Positions 25,322-34,295 of a DNA stretch of 64,000 nt are shown in pieces. The DNA comes from Asticcacaulis solisilvae (GTDB lineage Bacteria > Pseudomonadota > Alphaproteobacteria > Caulobacterales > Caulobacteraceae), in NCBI RefSeq assembly GCF_017875235.1, contig NZ_JAGGMI010000013.1, forward strand, positions 52,201 to 116,200, given 5' to 3'. The notes under the pieces are model-generated. The model ran no database searches. It was not told the origin of the DNA and saw only the letters and a program-made list of their open reading frames with translations. Position 1 is the stretch's first letter; each line of letters starts with the position of its first letter. Both the position numbers and the translations under genes were made by a program.

Positions 25322-26926
25322 TTACGCGAGCGCCTTATAGGTAAAATCCGACAGACGGACACTGCCGTCGCCCGTGCAGTAAACGCCGAGCTTCAGGCTC
25401 AAAAAGCCGCCAAAGACGTTGTGGTGCATGCCGCCGACTTCCATGCGCGTCGGGTGCCGCGTCCAGGTCCGGCCACCGTCTGGCGAATAGTGCCAGGTGA
25501 TGACGTTCTCGACATTGGTGACGCGCAGGCGGACCTTCCGGCCTTTGAGCGTCTGGCGGTTCCACGACTGGTCCTCGGCATATTGCCAGGTCCGCGTCTG
25601 TTCACCGTCAAAGCCGACGCCGACAAAAGCCTTGTGATTGTAGAAGAGCAGCAGGCCGGCCTCGGCCTCGCCGTCCAGTTCGAGCGTGACCTCGGCTTCG
25701 TAGGAGCGATCGCCGACCGGGCAGGTGAGTGGCGAGCTGTCGGCCGGCGATGTGCCTTTGGCCTTGAGATTGAGCGATTTGGCGTCCCGCTTGACCCGCG
25801 TCATCTCGTCGGACTTCGGATCGTGGAAGGCCCACTGGATGCCGAAACGGTCGGTGCTGAAGTCGTCCGACAGGGCAAAACCCGAAGCGCTGATCTTGCC
25901 GCCTTTCGGTTTGGGCAGGGGCTTCGACAAATCGCCACCCTTGGCGCGGAACCAGCCGTCCGCCGTCCACTCCATCGGTTCCAGTAGCGTCTGGCGCCCC
26001 AGAGTGCGAAAGCCGTTTTCATAACCGTGATAGACCAGCCACCAGTCGCCGCCTGGGCCTTCGACAATTGTCGCGTGACCGCGCGACCACCACGGTTCGT
26101 CGGTGCTCAACGATCGGACCAGCGGATTGTGCGGGCAATGCTCCCATGGCCCGTGGATCGACTTCGACCGCGCGGCGATGACCATATGGCCGGTGACCGG
26201 CCCGGCCGTACCGCCGACAGCGGTGACAAGGTAGAAGTATTCGCCGTGACGCAGCAACTTCGGGCCTTCGGGTGCGAAGTTCTCAACAATCCAGTCGTCG
26301 GGATAGATCCATGGCTGATAGGCCGGCTCGATGCCGCCATCGGTGGCCAGCCCGTCATCCGTCAGGCGGATGCGGCGGATGCCGTTGACGAACAGGTAGC
26401 GCTTGCCATCCTCGCCGACGATATGGCCAGGATCGATGCATCCGCTGATATTGAGATCGACCGGATCGCTCCACGGGCCTTTGATATCGTCGGCCCATAT
26501 GGCGTAGATCGACCACGGCTTGCCTTCAGGCTGGGCGGGTATGTAGATGAAATAGCGGCCATTGTGCTTGCACAGGTCGACCGCCCAAATGGTCCCCAGC
26601 GGCTTGAACAGGGCAGGGCCAACCGGCGCCCAGTTGACGAGGTCGGTCGAGTGCCAGATGACCAGACCCGGATAGGAGAAGAAGGACGAAAACGTCATGT
26701 AGTAGTCGTCGCCGTCCTTCAGGATGGTCGGGTCGGGGTGATCGCCGGCAATGATCGGATTGAGATATGTGCCGTCGCCGAGGTCGGCCTTGCGCTGACC
26801 CTCGACGCTCTTGCCCCATTTGGGGGCCTTGGCGGGTTTCGCCGTTGCGGCGGTCGCGGCGACAGGAGCTAGTAAGGCGCCGGCGGCGAGAGTTTGGAAG
26901 AGGTTGCGGCGTGACGGCGTCGTCAT
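25322..26926 (-). CDS. GH43 beta-xylosidase/arabinofuranosidase
   Basis: 534 aa from ATG 26926. A twin-arginine signal (SRRNLFQTLAAGALLAPVAA) implies export of the folded protein. The five-bladed propeller is GH43: base Asp in AGDHPDPTIL (about 64), modulating Asp in SGCIDPGHIVG, and acid Glu in NFAPEGPKLL. A C-terminal beta-sandwich (about 340-534) ends the protein, as in GH43 xylosidases. It trims xylose or arabinose from hemicellulose oligosaccharides. Only 8 bp separate it from the DUF1593 gene. The exact sugar specificity cannot be read from sequence alone. Confidence 0.9.
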   Translation of the reverse strand: MTTPSRRNLFQTLAAGALLAPVAATAATAKPAKAPKWGKSVEGQRKADLGDGTYLNPIIAGDHPDPTILKDGDDYYMTFSSFFSYPGLVIWHSTDLVNWAPVGPALFKPLGTIWAVDLCKHNGRYFIYIPAQPEGKPWSIYAIWADDIKGPWSDPVDLNISGCIDPGHIVGEDGKRYLFVNGIRRIRLTDDGLATDGGIEPAYQPWIYPDDWIVENFAPEGPKLLRHGEYFYLVTAVGGTAGPVTGHMVIAARSKSIHGPWEHCPHNPLVRSLSTDEPWWSRGHATIVEGPGGDWWLVYHGYENGFRTLGRQTLLEPMEWTADGWFRAKGGDLSKPLPKPKGGKISASGFALSDDFSTDRFGIQWAFHDPKSDEMTRVKRDAKSLNLKAKGTSPADSSPLTCPVGDRSYEAEVTLELDGEAEAGLLLFYNHKAFVGVGFDGEQTRTWQYAEDQSWNRQTLKGRKVRLRVTNVENVITWHYSPDGGRTWTRHPTRMEVGGMHHNVFGGFLSLKLGVYCTGDGSVRLSDFTYKALA

Positions 26927-26934
26927 GAAGATCC

Positions 26935-28392
26935 TTAAGGCGTAATGGTGACGATCACCCGCCCATAGCGGGTCAGGGCGGGCGTGCCCTTGTCGGTCAC
27001 CTGGACGATGAAGTGAGCGGTTTCGGGTTTGGTAACTGTCGGGGCGACCGCGTGGACGGCATAGATATTGTCGGCGCCCTCGATCGCGATGGAGGCCTTC
27101 AAGCTGCCGGCCTCGGCATAGTGCAGCCACTGATAGCTGAGGCTGTCGCCGTCCGGATCGCTGCTACCGGTGGCGCTCAGCGCGAACCGCTGGCCGGATT
27201 TTACCGTGAACTGGTCGGCGTGGCCGAGGTGGACAACAGGCGCATGGTTGGCCTCGGAATAGGGCTTCGTCGTCCAGTCCATGCGCGCGGCGAAATCGTT
27301 CTGGAACGCCTTTCGCCAGCGCCAGACCGTTGTCTTGTAACCAGTCGCAGTCTTGTCGGACGCCTTCAAGGCGCGGCCAAAGGGATTGGCAAGCGCAGGC
27401 GTAAAGGCGTCGATGGCATTGGTCCAGATCGGGCGCGGTTCCTGCTCGATCGGCATGCCGCCGTTAAACCCAGTCAGATCGGTGTCGGCGCGATTGGGGA
27501 TGTAAAGCGTGTAGCGTCCGCCCCAGCCACCCCAGTCCGGATGCTCCGGCGCGTTCAGTCCGTTCGGGATGAGCGAAAGGAAGGATGGCGTGTCACCTTC
27601 CATGCCGTACGCGACATCTGGATACATGGCGCCTAGAGGTCCGTGGCCCTGCTGAATATTTTCAGCCAGCCACGTATTGCTGATCTCGGTATTGTCGAAG
27701 CCAGGCTCGTTGAGCATAATGCCACTCCAGGTGGCGTTGCCGTAACCGCCGGGGCTGACGATGTAGAACAACTCCGGGAAGGTGCGGCGCATCCAGATGC
27801 CGCTGTCGTCCTGGTCGGAGATGGTATAGACGCGCAACTTGGCGATCAGGCGCGCGGTCTCTTCCGGCGTGCGGGTCTGTTTGATCTTGTAGAGCGCCTG
27901 GGCCAGTGTATTGGCGCCGCCCCAAACCGACACCCAGACCGGACGGGGATCATCCTTTTGCAGCAGGGCGATGATACGCTCGGATCCCGGAGAGTCCTTG
28001 CCGTCGCCGACCGCCGTCATGCCATAGGCAGGCAAGCCTTGCGTCACCAAAGCCGAGAGGCTTTTGGCGTCGGGATAGCCTTTTTCGTGCTTCAGGAGGT
28101 TAGGCTGCACCTTGCCATAGGCAGCGATGATCGCCAGCATGGTTTCCGGAGCAACCCGGGACTTCATGTGCACCGAAGTCGTGGCGATAAGAGCTTCGAT
28201 GTCGATCTGGTTGGCGTAGAGCAGCAACCGCACCATTGACTCACTGTCATCCGGTTCGTTCTCAATGTCGCTGAGCACGATCAGCCGGTATTTCGACACA
28301 TCGGCGCGCACTGCCGGTGCGGCGAATGCCGCTTGCGGCCCCGCCGCCTCCATGAGAGCGGCCAGGGCAAAGATGACTAGGAGTGATTTCAT
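26935..28392 (-). CDS. DUF1593 domain protein with C-terminal Ig-like domain
   Basis: 485 aa with a signal peptide ending about residue 24 (AAFA). The main domain (about 33-340) opens with RLIVLSDIENEPDDSESMVRLLLYA, whose Asp-rich motif recalls the metal site of nucleoside hydrolases, to which DUF1593 is distantly related. It continues with VWVSVWGGANTLAQAL and YTISDQDDSGIW. The last ~90 residues carry a PKD-like DPDGDSLSYQW repeat. Database entries often call it cellulose-binding, without strong evidence. Its place between GH39 and GH43 genes suggests a periplasmic glycosidase or N-/C-glycoside hydrolase acting on a plant-derived compound. Confidence 0.85.
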   Translation of the reverse strand: MKSLLVIFALAALMEAAGPQAAFAAPAVRADVSKYRLIVLSDIENEPDDSESMVRLLLYANQIDIEALIATTSVHMKSRVAPETMLAIIAAYGKVQPNLLKHEKGYPDAKSLSALVTQGLPAYGMTAVGDGKDSPGSERIIALLQKDDPRPVWVSVWGGANTLAQALYKIKQTRTPEETARLIAKLRVYTISDQDDSGIWMRRTFPELFYIVSPGGYGNATWSGIMLNEPGFDNTEISNTWLAENIQQGHGPLGAMYPDVAYGMEGDTPSFLSLIPNGLNAPEHPDWGGWGGRYTLYIPNRADTDLTGFNGGMPIEQEPRPIWTNAIDAFTPALANPFGRALKASDKTATGYKTTVWRWRKAFQNDFAARMDWTTKPYSEANHAPVVHLGHADQFTVKSGQRFALSATGSSDPDGDSLSYQWLHYAEAGSLKASIAIEGADNIYAVHAVAPTVTKPETAHFIVQVTDKGTPALTRYGRVIVTITP

Positions 28393-28406
28393 GATGCGGG
28401 ACCTGC

Positions 28407-29981
28407 TTAATTGGCTTTAAGCGTCACCAGTACCACGTCATTGCTGCGCATTGGGAGACTGACCTCTGCCGTGCCCGAATTTCCGACCGTCACCGACTTT
28501 TCGGTTTCAGGCAGGTCGCGCGTCAGGCCTTGCAGCTTTTCGATCTGCGCCGGCGTGGCGTCCTTGGGCGAGCCCATTTCGATCCAATGCGAATAGGCGT
28601 CATTGGTCTTATAGCCGGTGCGGAAGGTGGTCAGCTTGTAGGCGCCGGGCTTGAGGCCGGTCAGCTTGAGTTTCACCGGCGCCGACTTGGCATTGGGGAC
28701 CAGCTTCGAGAAGAAGGTGCCATTGCTGCGGCCCTTCTGGTCGGGCAGCTGGAAGTCCCAGACAACGGCGGAGACGGATGTGCCGTCGACGCCCGCCCAG
28801 ACTTGTTTGTCGGCCGACGGGATCTCCTTGCCCTTGACGGCGTTGAGATACTTGTAGGCGAACCAAGACGCCTTGCGTACGCCATCGCGCGTCATCAGGC
28901 CGAAACCGCCGTGGAAGGTGGCCGAGGGCGGGCCGGGCTCTTCGAACAGGTCGGAATAGACCCAGTAGCTCATGCCCTGGACGATGCCTTGCGTGTTCTT
29001 CAGCTTGTCGAGGATGTAGGGCGCGGCCACGTAAGAGTCGTGGCTGAGGTCGCGCGGATTATAGCTGGTTGACCATTCGGTGAAGAAGAGCGGCAGGCCG
29101 GGTTTGTATGATGCCTCGATCTCCTTGCGCACCTTCTCGACGTCGCCGATGACGGCTTTCGGGTTCTTCGACAGCTGAAGGTCCATCTTGCCTTCTTCAT
29201 CGAGATAGCCATAATCGACGCCATAGGTATGGGTCGTGGCGAAATCGATCGGCGTATTGGTCGCCTTGGTGTAGGCCAGCAGTTCCGGCACCCAGGCCGC
29301 ACCCGCCGTTCCCGGACCGCCGACGCGAAGCTGCGGATCAATGGCCTTGATCGTGCGGGCCGTTACGCCATAGAGCGCGAAATATTGTTCCTGGTCGGCG
29401 TACTGGAAGAAGCCGTCGAGGTTTGGCTCATTCCACACTTCGAAATACCAGGAACGCACCTCTTCGATGCCGTAGCGGTCGATCAGGTGCCGGGTAAAAT
29501 TGTCGATCAGCTGCTTCCACAGGTCCAGCCGCGGATGCGAGGTGTTGCCCTTCCAGTAGAAGATGGTCTGGTCCGACGTCTTCATGGCCGCCGGCGTAAA
29601 GCCCAGTTCGATGAACGGCTTGATGCCCGACTTCAGCATGGTGTCGTAAAGATGGTCGATCTTGGTCCAGTCATAGACCAGCTTGTTGTCGACCATCTTC
29701 ACCGTACCCAGCTCATCGTGGAAGATGTCGTGGAAACGGACATAGCGGAAGCCGAGCTCTTCGGCGGCGATTTTCAGCTGCGCCTGGTTGGCGTCGCGGA
29801 TCGTAACGCCGGGATAGTCGGCGCCGACCGACAGATCATAGAAGCGATCGACGGGCTTGGTCGCCTGGCTGACATCGAGCGTCACGGTGCGGCTGGATTG
29901 GGCAAAGGCGATGGGGGCGGTGAGTGCGAACGCGCCGGTAACCAGTGCGGCAATCGTACGGCGGGAAGGGTGATAGGTCAT
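28407..29981 (-). CDS. GH39 beta-xylosidase
   Basis: 524 aa. Signal peptide with a twin-arginine start (SRRTIAALVTGAFAL). The GH39 TIM barrel has the acid/base Glu in YFEVWNEPNLDGFF (about 190) and the nucleophile Glu in LFFTEWSTSYNPR (about 300). LGFRYVRFHDIFHDELG near residue 75 is a family hallmark. The C-terminal beta-sandwich follows. It releases xylose from xylo-oligosaccharides with retention. It lies 14 bp upstream of the DUF1593 gene and 39 bp downstream of the esterase, so these belong to one transcript. Confidence 0.92.
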   Translation of the reverse strand: MTYHPSRRTIAALVTGAFALTAPIAFAQSSRTVTLDVSQATKPVDRFYDLSVGADYPGVTIRDANQAQLKIAAEELGFRYVRFHDIFHDELGTVKMVDNKLVYDWTKIDHLYDTMLKSGIKPFIELGFTPAAMKTSDQTIFYWKGNTSHPRLDLWKQLIDNFTRHLIDRYGIEEVRSWYFEVWNEPNLDGFFQYADQEQYFALYGVTARTIKAIDPQLRVGGPGTAGAAWVPELLAYTKATNTPIDFATTHTYGVDYGYLDEEGKMDLQLSKNPKAVIGDVEKVRKEIEASYKPGLPLFFTEWSTSYNPRDLSHDSYVAAPYILDKLKNTQGIVQGMSYWVYSDLFEEPGPPSATFHGGFGLMTRDGVRKASWFAYKYLNAVKGKEIPSADKQVWAGVDGTSVSAVVWDFQLPDQKGRSNGTFFSKLVPNAKSAPVKLKLTGLKPGAYKLTTFRTGYKTNDAYSHWIEMGSPKDATPAQIEKLQGLTRDLPETEKSVTVGNSGTAEVSLPMRSNDVVLVTLKAN

Positions 29982-30020
29982 AGGTGATCCTGTCTGAATT
30001 ATTCTTATTTTTGAGAAATA

Positions 30021-31541
30021 TTACTGGCCGGTGGGTTGCGGAAACAACGAGAAATCGGGAAGTTTTGCCAGCGCCGGATCGTCGCCGTCTGTGGCGATCC
30101 GGTTGACGCTGGCGTCGCTGCCGTCGAAAACCGACCATTCACCGGGCGTCCCGTCGCGGGCAAAGCGCACCCAGGTGTCGGCGAGATCCTTCGCCAGTTG
30201 CCGATCTTGCTGCGTCCATTCGCGCTTTTCAACATCGAGATTGTCGAAGGCGAATAGGATTTCGGCGCCATGGCCGACCCCGCAGCCGTAGTTGCAGGGG
30301 TTGGGCTGCGCCGGCATATGCGCGAAATAGTAGAGGTAAGGCCTGGCCGTACCATGTTTGGCCTGAAGCCCGGCCCAGTACCACATGCGCCAGCCCCACC
30401 AGTCGTTGGTCAGCCTATTGATTGACGCTTTGGCCTCGGCATCGGTCCGGCCGGGATAGGCGGCAAGCAGCGCTTCTGACGGCGCGTGGCCGAGCAGCCT
30501 GGTCACCAAAGCCTTGTGATTCGCTGCCGTGAATTCGCTGGTAAATAAAAGCTCCGGCGCCAGCTCCTTGCCTTCGTCGGCGGTCCAGCCGGCCATCAGC
30601 GGCACGTCATTATGCCGCTTGTTGGCATAGGTTGTGGTCAGGTCTTCGCGCAGCACGTAACCGTCGACGCTGGGCAAGGTGTAATACGGCACCTTGTGCA
30701 GGTCTGCGACGCTCGTTGCGCGCAGTTCGGCAAGGTTCGAAGCGCCGGTGCCCTTGACGAAGGCCTGGGCTCTTTCCTCGGCGGCGCTTTGCGAAAAATA
30801 GGCAGTTTCGGATGTGTCGATCGGCACACCAAAATTACCGCTCTGTGAGATGGCGCGTTGGAAGAGGCCTTTCGCGACAGGCGACACCATCAGCTGGCCA
30901 ACGGACTCACCCCCGGCGGAATTGCCGAAGATGGTCACGCGCTTTGGATCGCCGCCAAAGGCCGCGATGTTGTCTTGTACCCACTGAAGCGCGGCAATCT
31001 GATCCTGGATGCCCTGATTGCCGGACGTATGATGCGGCGATTCCGCCGAAAGCTCGGGGTGGGTAAAGAAGCCGAGCACACCCAGACGGTAGTTGATCGT
31101 AACGACGACGGCGCCGTGCTTCGCCAGCTTGGTGCCATCATAAGGCGGCTGGGCCGCCGTGCCGCCATAATAGCCGCCGCCGTGAATCCATACCATGACC
31201 GGCAGGTCCTTCGCGTTCTCCGGCGCCCAAATGTTGAGATAAAGGCAATCCTCGCTCTTGGCGTTGGGAATCCAGGTGGCGGTTTGCGCGCAGGCCGGTG
31301 AATAGGTACTCGCCGTCTTGACGCCTTGCCATGCGACAACCGGCTGGGGTTCGCGCCAGCGCAAATTGCCCACGGGCGGCGCGGCAAAAGGAATACCCAG
31401 CCATTTATGAACATCGCCGTCGTCGACGCCGGCGACCTTACCGCCGGTTACGTGAATCGGCGGTAAGGATTGCGCAGCCAAGGCAACCCCGCTGCAAAGC
31501 AGGGCCGCTAAGGACAGGACACAGGTAACGGTCGTCTTCAT
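30021..31541 (-). CDS. Secreted type-B carboxylesterase
   Basis: 506 aa. Signal peptide about residues 1-22. Alpha/beta-hydrolase of the carboxylesterase type-B family: oxyanion-hole MVWIHGGGYYGG, nucleophile Ser in IFGNSAGGESVGQ (about 210), acidic residue in GWTADEGKEL, and His in CGVGHGAEILFAFDN. SEDCLYLNIWAP is the second family signature. In a xylan operon it probably removes acetyl or feruloyl groups so that glycosidases can reach the backbone. Its ATG directly follows the GH31 stop codon, so the two are coupled. Confidence 0.88.
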   Translation of the reverse strand: MKTTVTCVLSLAALLCSGVALAAQSLPPIHVTGGKVAGVDDGDVHKWLGIPFAAPPVGNLRWREPQPVVAWQGVKTASTYSPACAQTATWIPNAKSEDCLYLNIWAPENAKDLPVMVWIHGGGYYGGTAAQPPYDGTKLAKHGAVVVTINYRLGVLGFFTHPELSAESPHHTSGNQGIQDQIAALQWVQDNIAAFGGDPKRVTIFGNSAGGESVGQLMVSPVAKGLFQRAISQSGNFGVPIDTSETAYFSQSAAEERAQAFVKGTGASNLAELRATSVADLHKVPYYTLPSVDGYVLREDLTTTYANKRHNDVPLMAGWTADEGKELAPELLFTSEFTAANHKALVTRLLGHAPSEALLAAYPGRTDAEAKASINRLTNDWWGWRMWYWAGLQAKHGTARPYLYYFAHMPAQPNPCNYGCGVGHGAEILFAFDNLDVEKREWTQQDRQLAKDLADTWVRFARDGTPGEWSVFDGSDASVNRIATDGDDPALAKLPDFSLFPQPTGQ

Positions 31542-33890
31542 CTATTTTGCCACGACCTGAACGAGGGACGGCGCGGATTTGGCAAAGGCCTTGTCGCTGC
31601 CGGTCGCGGTCAGCGTCTGGCTGGCGTCATTCCATACCAGTCGGGTCTGGGTAACGCCCTTGTTCTTTTCGTAATCGTAGGTCGCGCCATCGTCGTCATA
31701 GAGGTCGAAGGCGCCGTCCTTGCCGGGATAGACGCGGATGCTGGCGATCGCCTGCTTGGTCGCGGTCGACTGGATGTCGGCGCCGATCGGCAGGATGGAG
31801 CCGGCCTTGACGAACAGCGGGATCTGGTCGATCGGCGCGGCGACCGTCACCCACTGCCCGCCAGCCAGCTTTTCATTGGTCCAGTAGTTGTACCAGTCGG
31901 CGCCGGCCGGCAGGTAGACCCGCTTTTCGGTTTGAGCCTGCTCGGTAATCGGCGCGACCAGGAAGGCGGGGCCGAACATGTACTGGCTGCCGATATCCGA
32001 GACGGCCGGGTCGTTCGGGAAGTCCATCCACAGCGGACGCATGAAGGGCGCGCCGGTGTCGTATGTCATCTTGGCCTGGCTGTAGATATAGGGGATCAGC
32101 TGGTAGCGCAGGCGGTCGAACTTGGCCATGACGGCCTCGGCCTCCTTGCCGAACGCCCAAAGTTCCGCGTTTTTGCGGTCGCCATGCAGGCGCAGGGTCG
32201 GCGTGAAGGTGCCGTACTGGAACCAGCGTGTATGCAGTTCCGGATAGTCGTGGTTTTGGCCGACCGTTTCACGCGCGTCCGATGGATCGAGCAGCGGCGG
32301 CTTGGTGGCGTTCGTCGTCTGCGGCAGCCACTGCCAGCCACCGATGTCGTTGCCCCAGTAGGCGATGCCCGAGGCGGTCATGTTGAGGCCGGACGGCACC
32401 TGGCGTTGCAGGGCTTCCCAGGTCGGATGGATGTCCGACGACCAGAACAGCGCGCCGGTGCGCTGCGAGCCGAGATAGGCGGCGCGGGCAAGTATAAGGA
32501 CACGCTTGTTGGGCTTCCATGCGCGCATGCCCTGCGACACGCCTTCGACGTGAACCAGCGGGTAGAGGTTGCGGTAGCGGTCACCGGTGCCGATGTGGAA
32601 GTGATAGCCTTCCGGCACCAGGTCCGGCTCGGTCTCGTCCAGCCACGGATAGTCGAAGCCTTCCTTAAGGATATTGTCGCGGATCTTCTCCCAGAACCAC
32701 TTTCTCGCCTCCGGATTTGTGGAATCGATCAGGGCGCCGGTGCGATCGGAGCGGAAGGGCAGGCCGTCGACGGGCGAACCGTCCTTGTGGTGCAGGAAAT
32801 ACCCCTTCGCCGCCAGTTCGTTGTAATAGCGGCCCGAGGTCTCATAGCGCGGCCACACCGAAATGATCGACTGCATGCCCATATCGTGGAGCTGCTTGTT
32901 CATGCCGGCCGGGTCGGGGAACTGCGCCGGGTCGATGTCCATCTGGCCCATGCGCGTCCAGTGGAACCAGTCGACGACCATGACATCGAGAGGGTACTGC
33001 TTCTGGCGATAAGTGTTGGCGACTTTCAGCACCAGATGCTGGCTGTCGTAACGCGCCTTGGACTGGATCAGGCCGAAGGCGGCCTTGGGCGGGATCGGCG
33101 TCTTGCCGGTCACGCGGGCATAGGCCGAATAGATGGCTTCGGGCGTATCGCCGGTGACGACGAAGAAGCTGACGCGCTCGCCGACCTTGGACTGGAAGGC
33201 GGTGCGGCCATTGACGGCGCCGATGAAGCGCGTCTGCGACGGGTTGTCCCAGATGATACCGTAACCCTTGCTTGATACCATGAAAGGCACGCAGACGGTC
33301 TCGCCAGCGGGGGCGTCGTACCAGTGCTTGCAGTCGAGCACCTTGCCGCGCAGGTCGAGCGAACCAAGGCTCTCCTGATTCTGGCCCATGCCGTAGAGGT
33401 GTTCGTCCGCCGGCGCCGCGAACGAAGCGCCGACCTGATAGGTCTTCTCGCCGGTCACTTCGTGCGGCGACATTTCCCAGCCGTTCATGATCAGGACAGT
33501 GTCGCCCTTGGCGTTCTTGACGGTCAGGCCCACGCTGGCCAGGGACGGCGCGAAGTACTTCTCGCCCTGGCTTGGGACGCGCGGCGCTGGCGCCGGATTG
33601 ACCTTGAGCGTCAGGGCATTCGACTGGAATATATCGCCGTCTGTGCTTGTGCTGCGCTGAAAGCCGGCATTATCGGCATTTTCCGGAAGTATGCCAAAGC
33701 CTGGACCTTTCAGCGCCTCCGCCTTGTCGGCGGCGATGACGACGTGTACGACATTGGGACCATAGGCTTCGACGCTGACCCAGGCGCCGTTGCGGTCGAG
33801 CGTGGCGATCGGCGCGGCTTGAGCGGCGGTTGCCAGGGCGAGTGTCGAAACGAGGCTGGTCAGCAGAGTCCGGAAGGTGCGGGATTTCAT
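31542..33890 (-). CDS. GH31 alpha-xylosidase
   Basis: 782 aa. Signal peptide about residues 1-25 (ALATAAQA). Family GH31: N-terminal beta-sandwich, then a barrel with the nucleophile Asp in YPWLDETEPDL, acid/base Asp in FWSSDIHPTWEALQRQV and the GNDIGGW motif, and a C-terminal beta domain. MVVDWFHWTRMGQMDIDPAQFPDP is close to characterised alpha-xylosidases of xyloglucan use rather than alpha-glucosidases. It removes alpha-1,6-xylose from xyloglucan oligosaccharides. First gene of the six-gene - strand operon. A terminator-like hairpin lies in its leader. Confidence 0.9.
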   Translation of the reverse strand: MKSRTFRTLLTSLVSTLALATAAQAAPIATLDRNGAWVSVEAYGPNVVHVVIAADKAEALKGPGFGILPENADNAGFQRSTSTDGDIFQSNALTLKVNPAPAPRVPSQGEKYFAPSLASVGLTVKNAKGDTVLIMNGWEMSPHEVTGEKTYQVGASFAAPADEHLYGMGQNQESLGSLDLRGKVLDCKHWYDAPAGETVCVPFMVSSKGYGIIWDNPSQTRFIGAVNGRTAFQSKVGERVSFFVVTGDTPEAIYSAYARVTGKTPIPPKAAFGLIQSKARYDSQHLVLKVANTYRQKQYPLDVMVVDWFHWTRMGQMDIDPAQFPDPAGMNKQLHDMGMQSIISVWPRYETSGRYYNELAAKGYFLHHKDGSPVDGLPFRSDRTGALIDSTNPEARKWFWEKIRDNILKEGFDYPWLDETEPDLVPEGYHFHIGTGDRYRNLYPLVHVEGVSQGMRAWKPNKRVLILARAAYLGSQRTGALFWSSDIHPTWEALQRQVPSGLNMTASGIAYWGNDIGGWQWLPQTTNATKPPLLDPSDARETVGQNHDYPELHTRWFQYGTFTPTLRLHGDRKNAELWAFGKEAEAVMAKFDRLRYQLIPYIYSQAKMTYDTGAPFMRPLWMDFPNDPAVSDIGSQYMFGPAFLVAPITEQAQTEKRVYLPAGADWYNYWTNEKLAGGQWVTVAAPIDQIPLFVKAGSILPIGADIQSTATKQAIASIRVYPGKDGAFDLYDDDGATYDYEKNKGVTQTRLVWNDASQTLTATGSDKAFAKSAPSLVQVVAK

Positions 33891-33951
33891 AGGGGCTCCA
33901 GTTGGGCGCGCTGCGGGATCAGGACGCGTTGTGGCGAAGGATAGTCAGGAA

Positions 33952-33985
33952 AAAAACGTCCCTTCCGGCGTGCACCGGAAGGGAC
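33952..33985 (-). terminator. Terminator-like hairpin in the GH31 operon leader (possible attenuator)
   Basis: On the minus strand, an 11-bp perfect stem, GTCCCTTCCGG and CCGGAAGGGAC with a 6-nt loop, is followed by GTTTTTT (33952-33958). It is a textbook intrinsic terminator pointing at the GH31 gene 61 bp downstream. No gene ends upstream of it on this strand, so it either attenuates the operon or ends a short leader RNA. Confidence 0.65.
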
Positions 33986-34243
33986 AGTTCGAGAGAAATG
34001 GTCCGAGGAGACAGAGCGCATCCATGGACCAGGTGGATGCAACACGTTGCGCCACACCTCACTGGGCGGCGAATTTGTCTGCGCCGGCGGTGCTGCTGGC
34101 GTCATGGACAGAATATCGAGCCTGACTTTCAGGCTTCGCATACAGATTGGTGATAACCCTCCCATGTATTCTTATATTTTTGTGTGATAATAACATTAAG
34201 CGTCATGTTCGTCTAACTAGCCAATTTCATTTGACATTTTATA

Positions 34244-34257
34244 TGTTAGCGCTCACA
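34244..34257. promoter_or_regulatory. LacI-family operator-like palindrome
   Basis: TGTTAGCGCTCACA has the AGCGCT core and near-perfect 14-bp symmetry of LacI-type operators used for sugar regulons in Caulobacter-like bacteria (from general knowledge). It lies between the minus-strand hemicellulase operon and the plus-strand response regulator, 38-52 bp before the latter's possible starts. No LacI gene is present in this window. Confidence 0.45.
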
Positions 34258-34295
34258 ACTGTCCGCATGTCTGTCCGATGTGTCCGGAACCGTAC

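Larger units (their letters stand above)
33891..34295. other. Divergent regulatory region of the hemicellulase and two-component operons
   Basis: About 400 bp with no supported gene. From left to right it holds a terminator-like hairpin (33958-33985, reading left), the dyad GCAACACGTTGC (34039-34050), a short perfect hairpin AGCCTGACTTTCAGGCT (34119-34135), an AT-rich stretch at 34160-34245 that probably contains promoters, and a LacI-type palindrome at 34244-34257. A 92-codon minus-strand reading frame (33887-34165) has no recognisable protein features. Confidence 0.6.

Noticed and set aside
24799..25344. Plus-strand frame rich in Glu, Leu and Asp repeats (ELELELDELLELDE type)
   Set aside because: It is the reverse of the poly-Ser linker of the GH5 gene; the repeat is a by-product of Ser codons read on the other strand.
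33887..34165. 92-codon minus-strand frame in the GH31 leader
   Set aside because: It overlaps the GH31 start, is Pro/Ser-rich and would run through the terminator hairpin; more likely untranslated leader.
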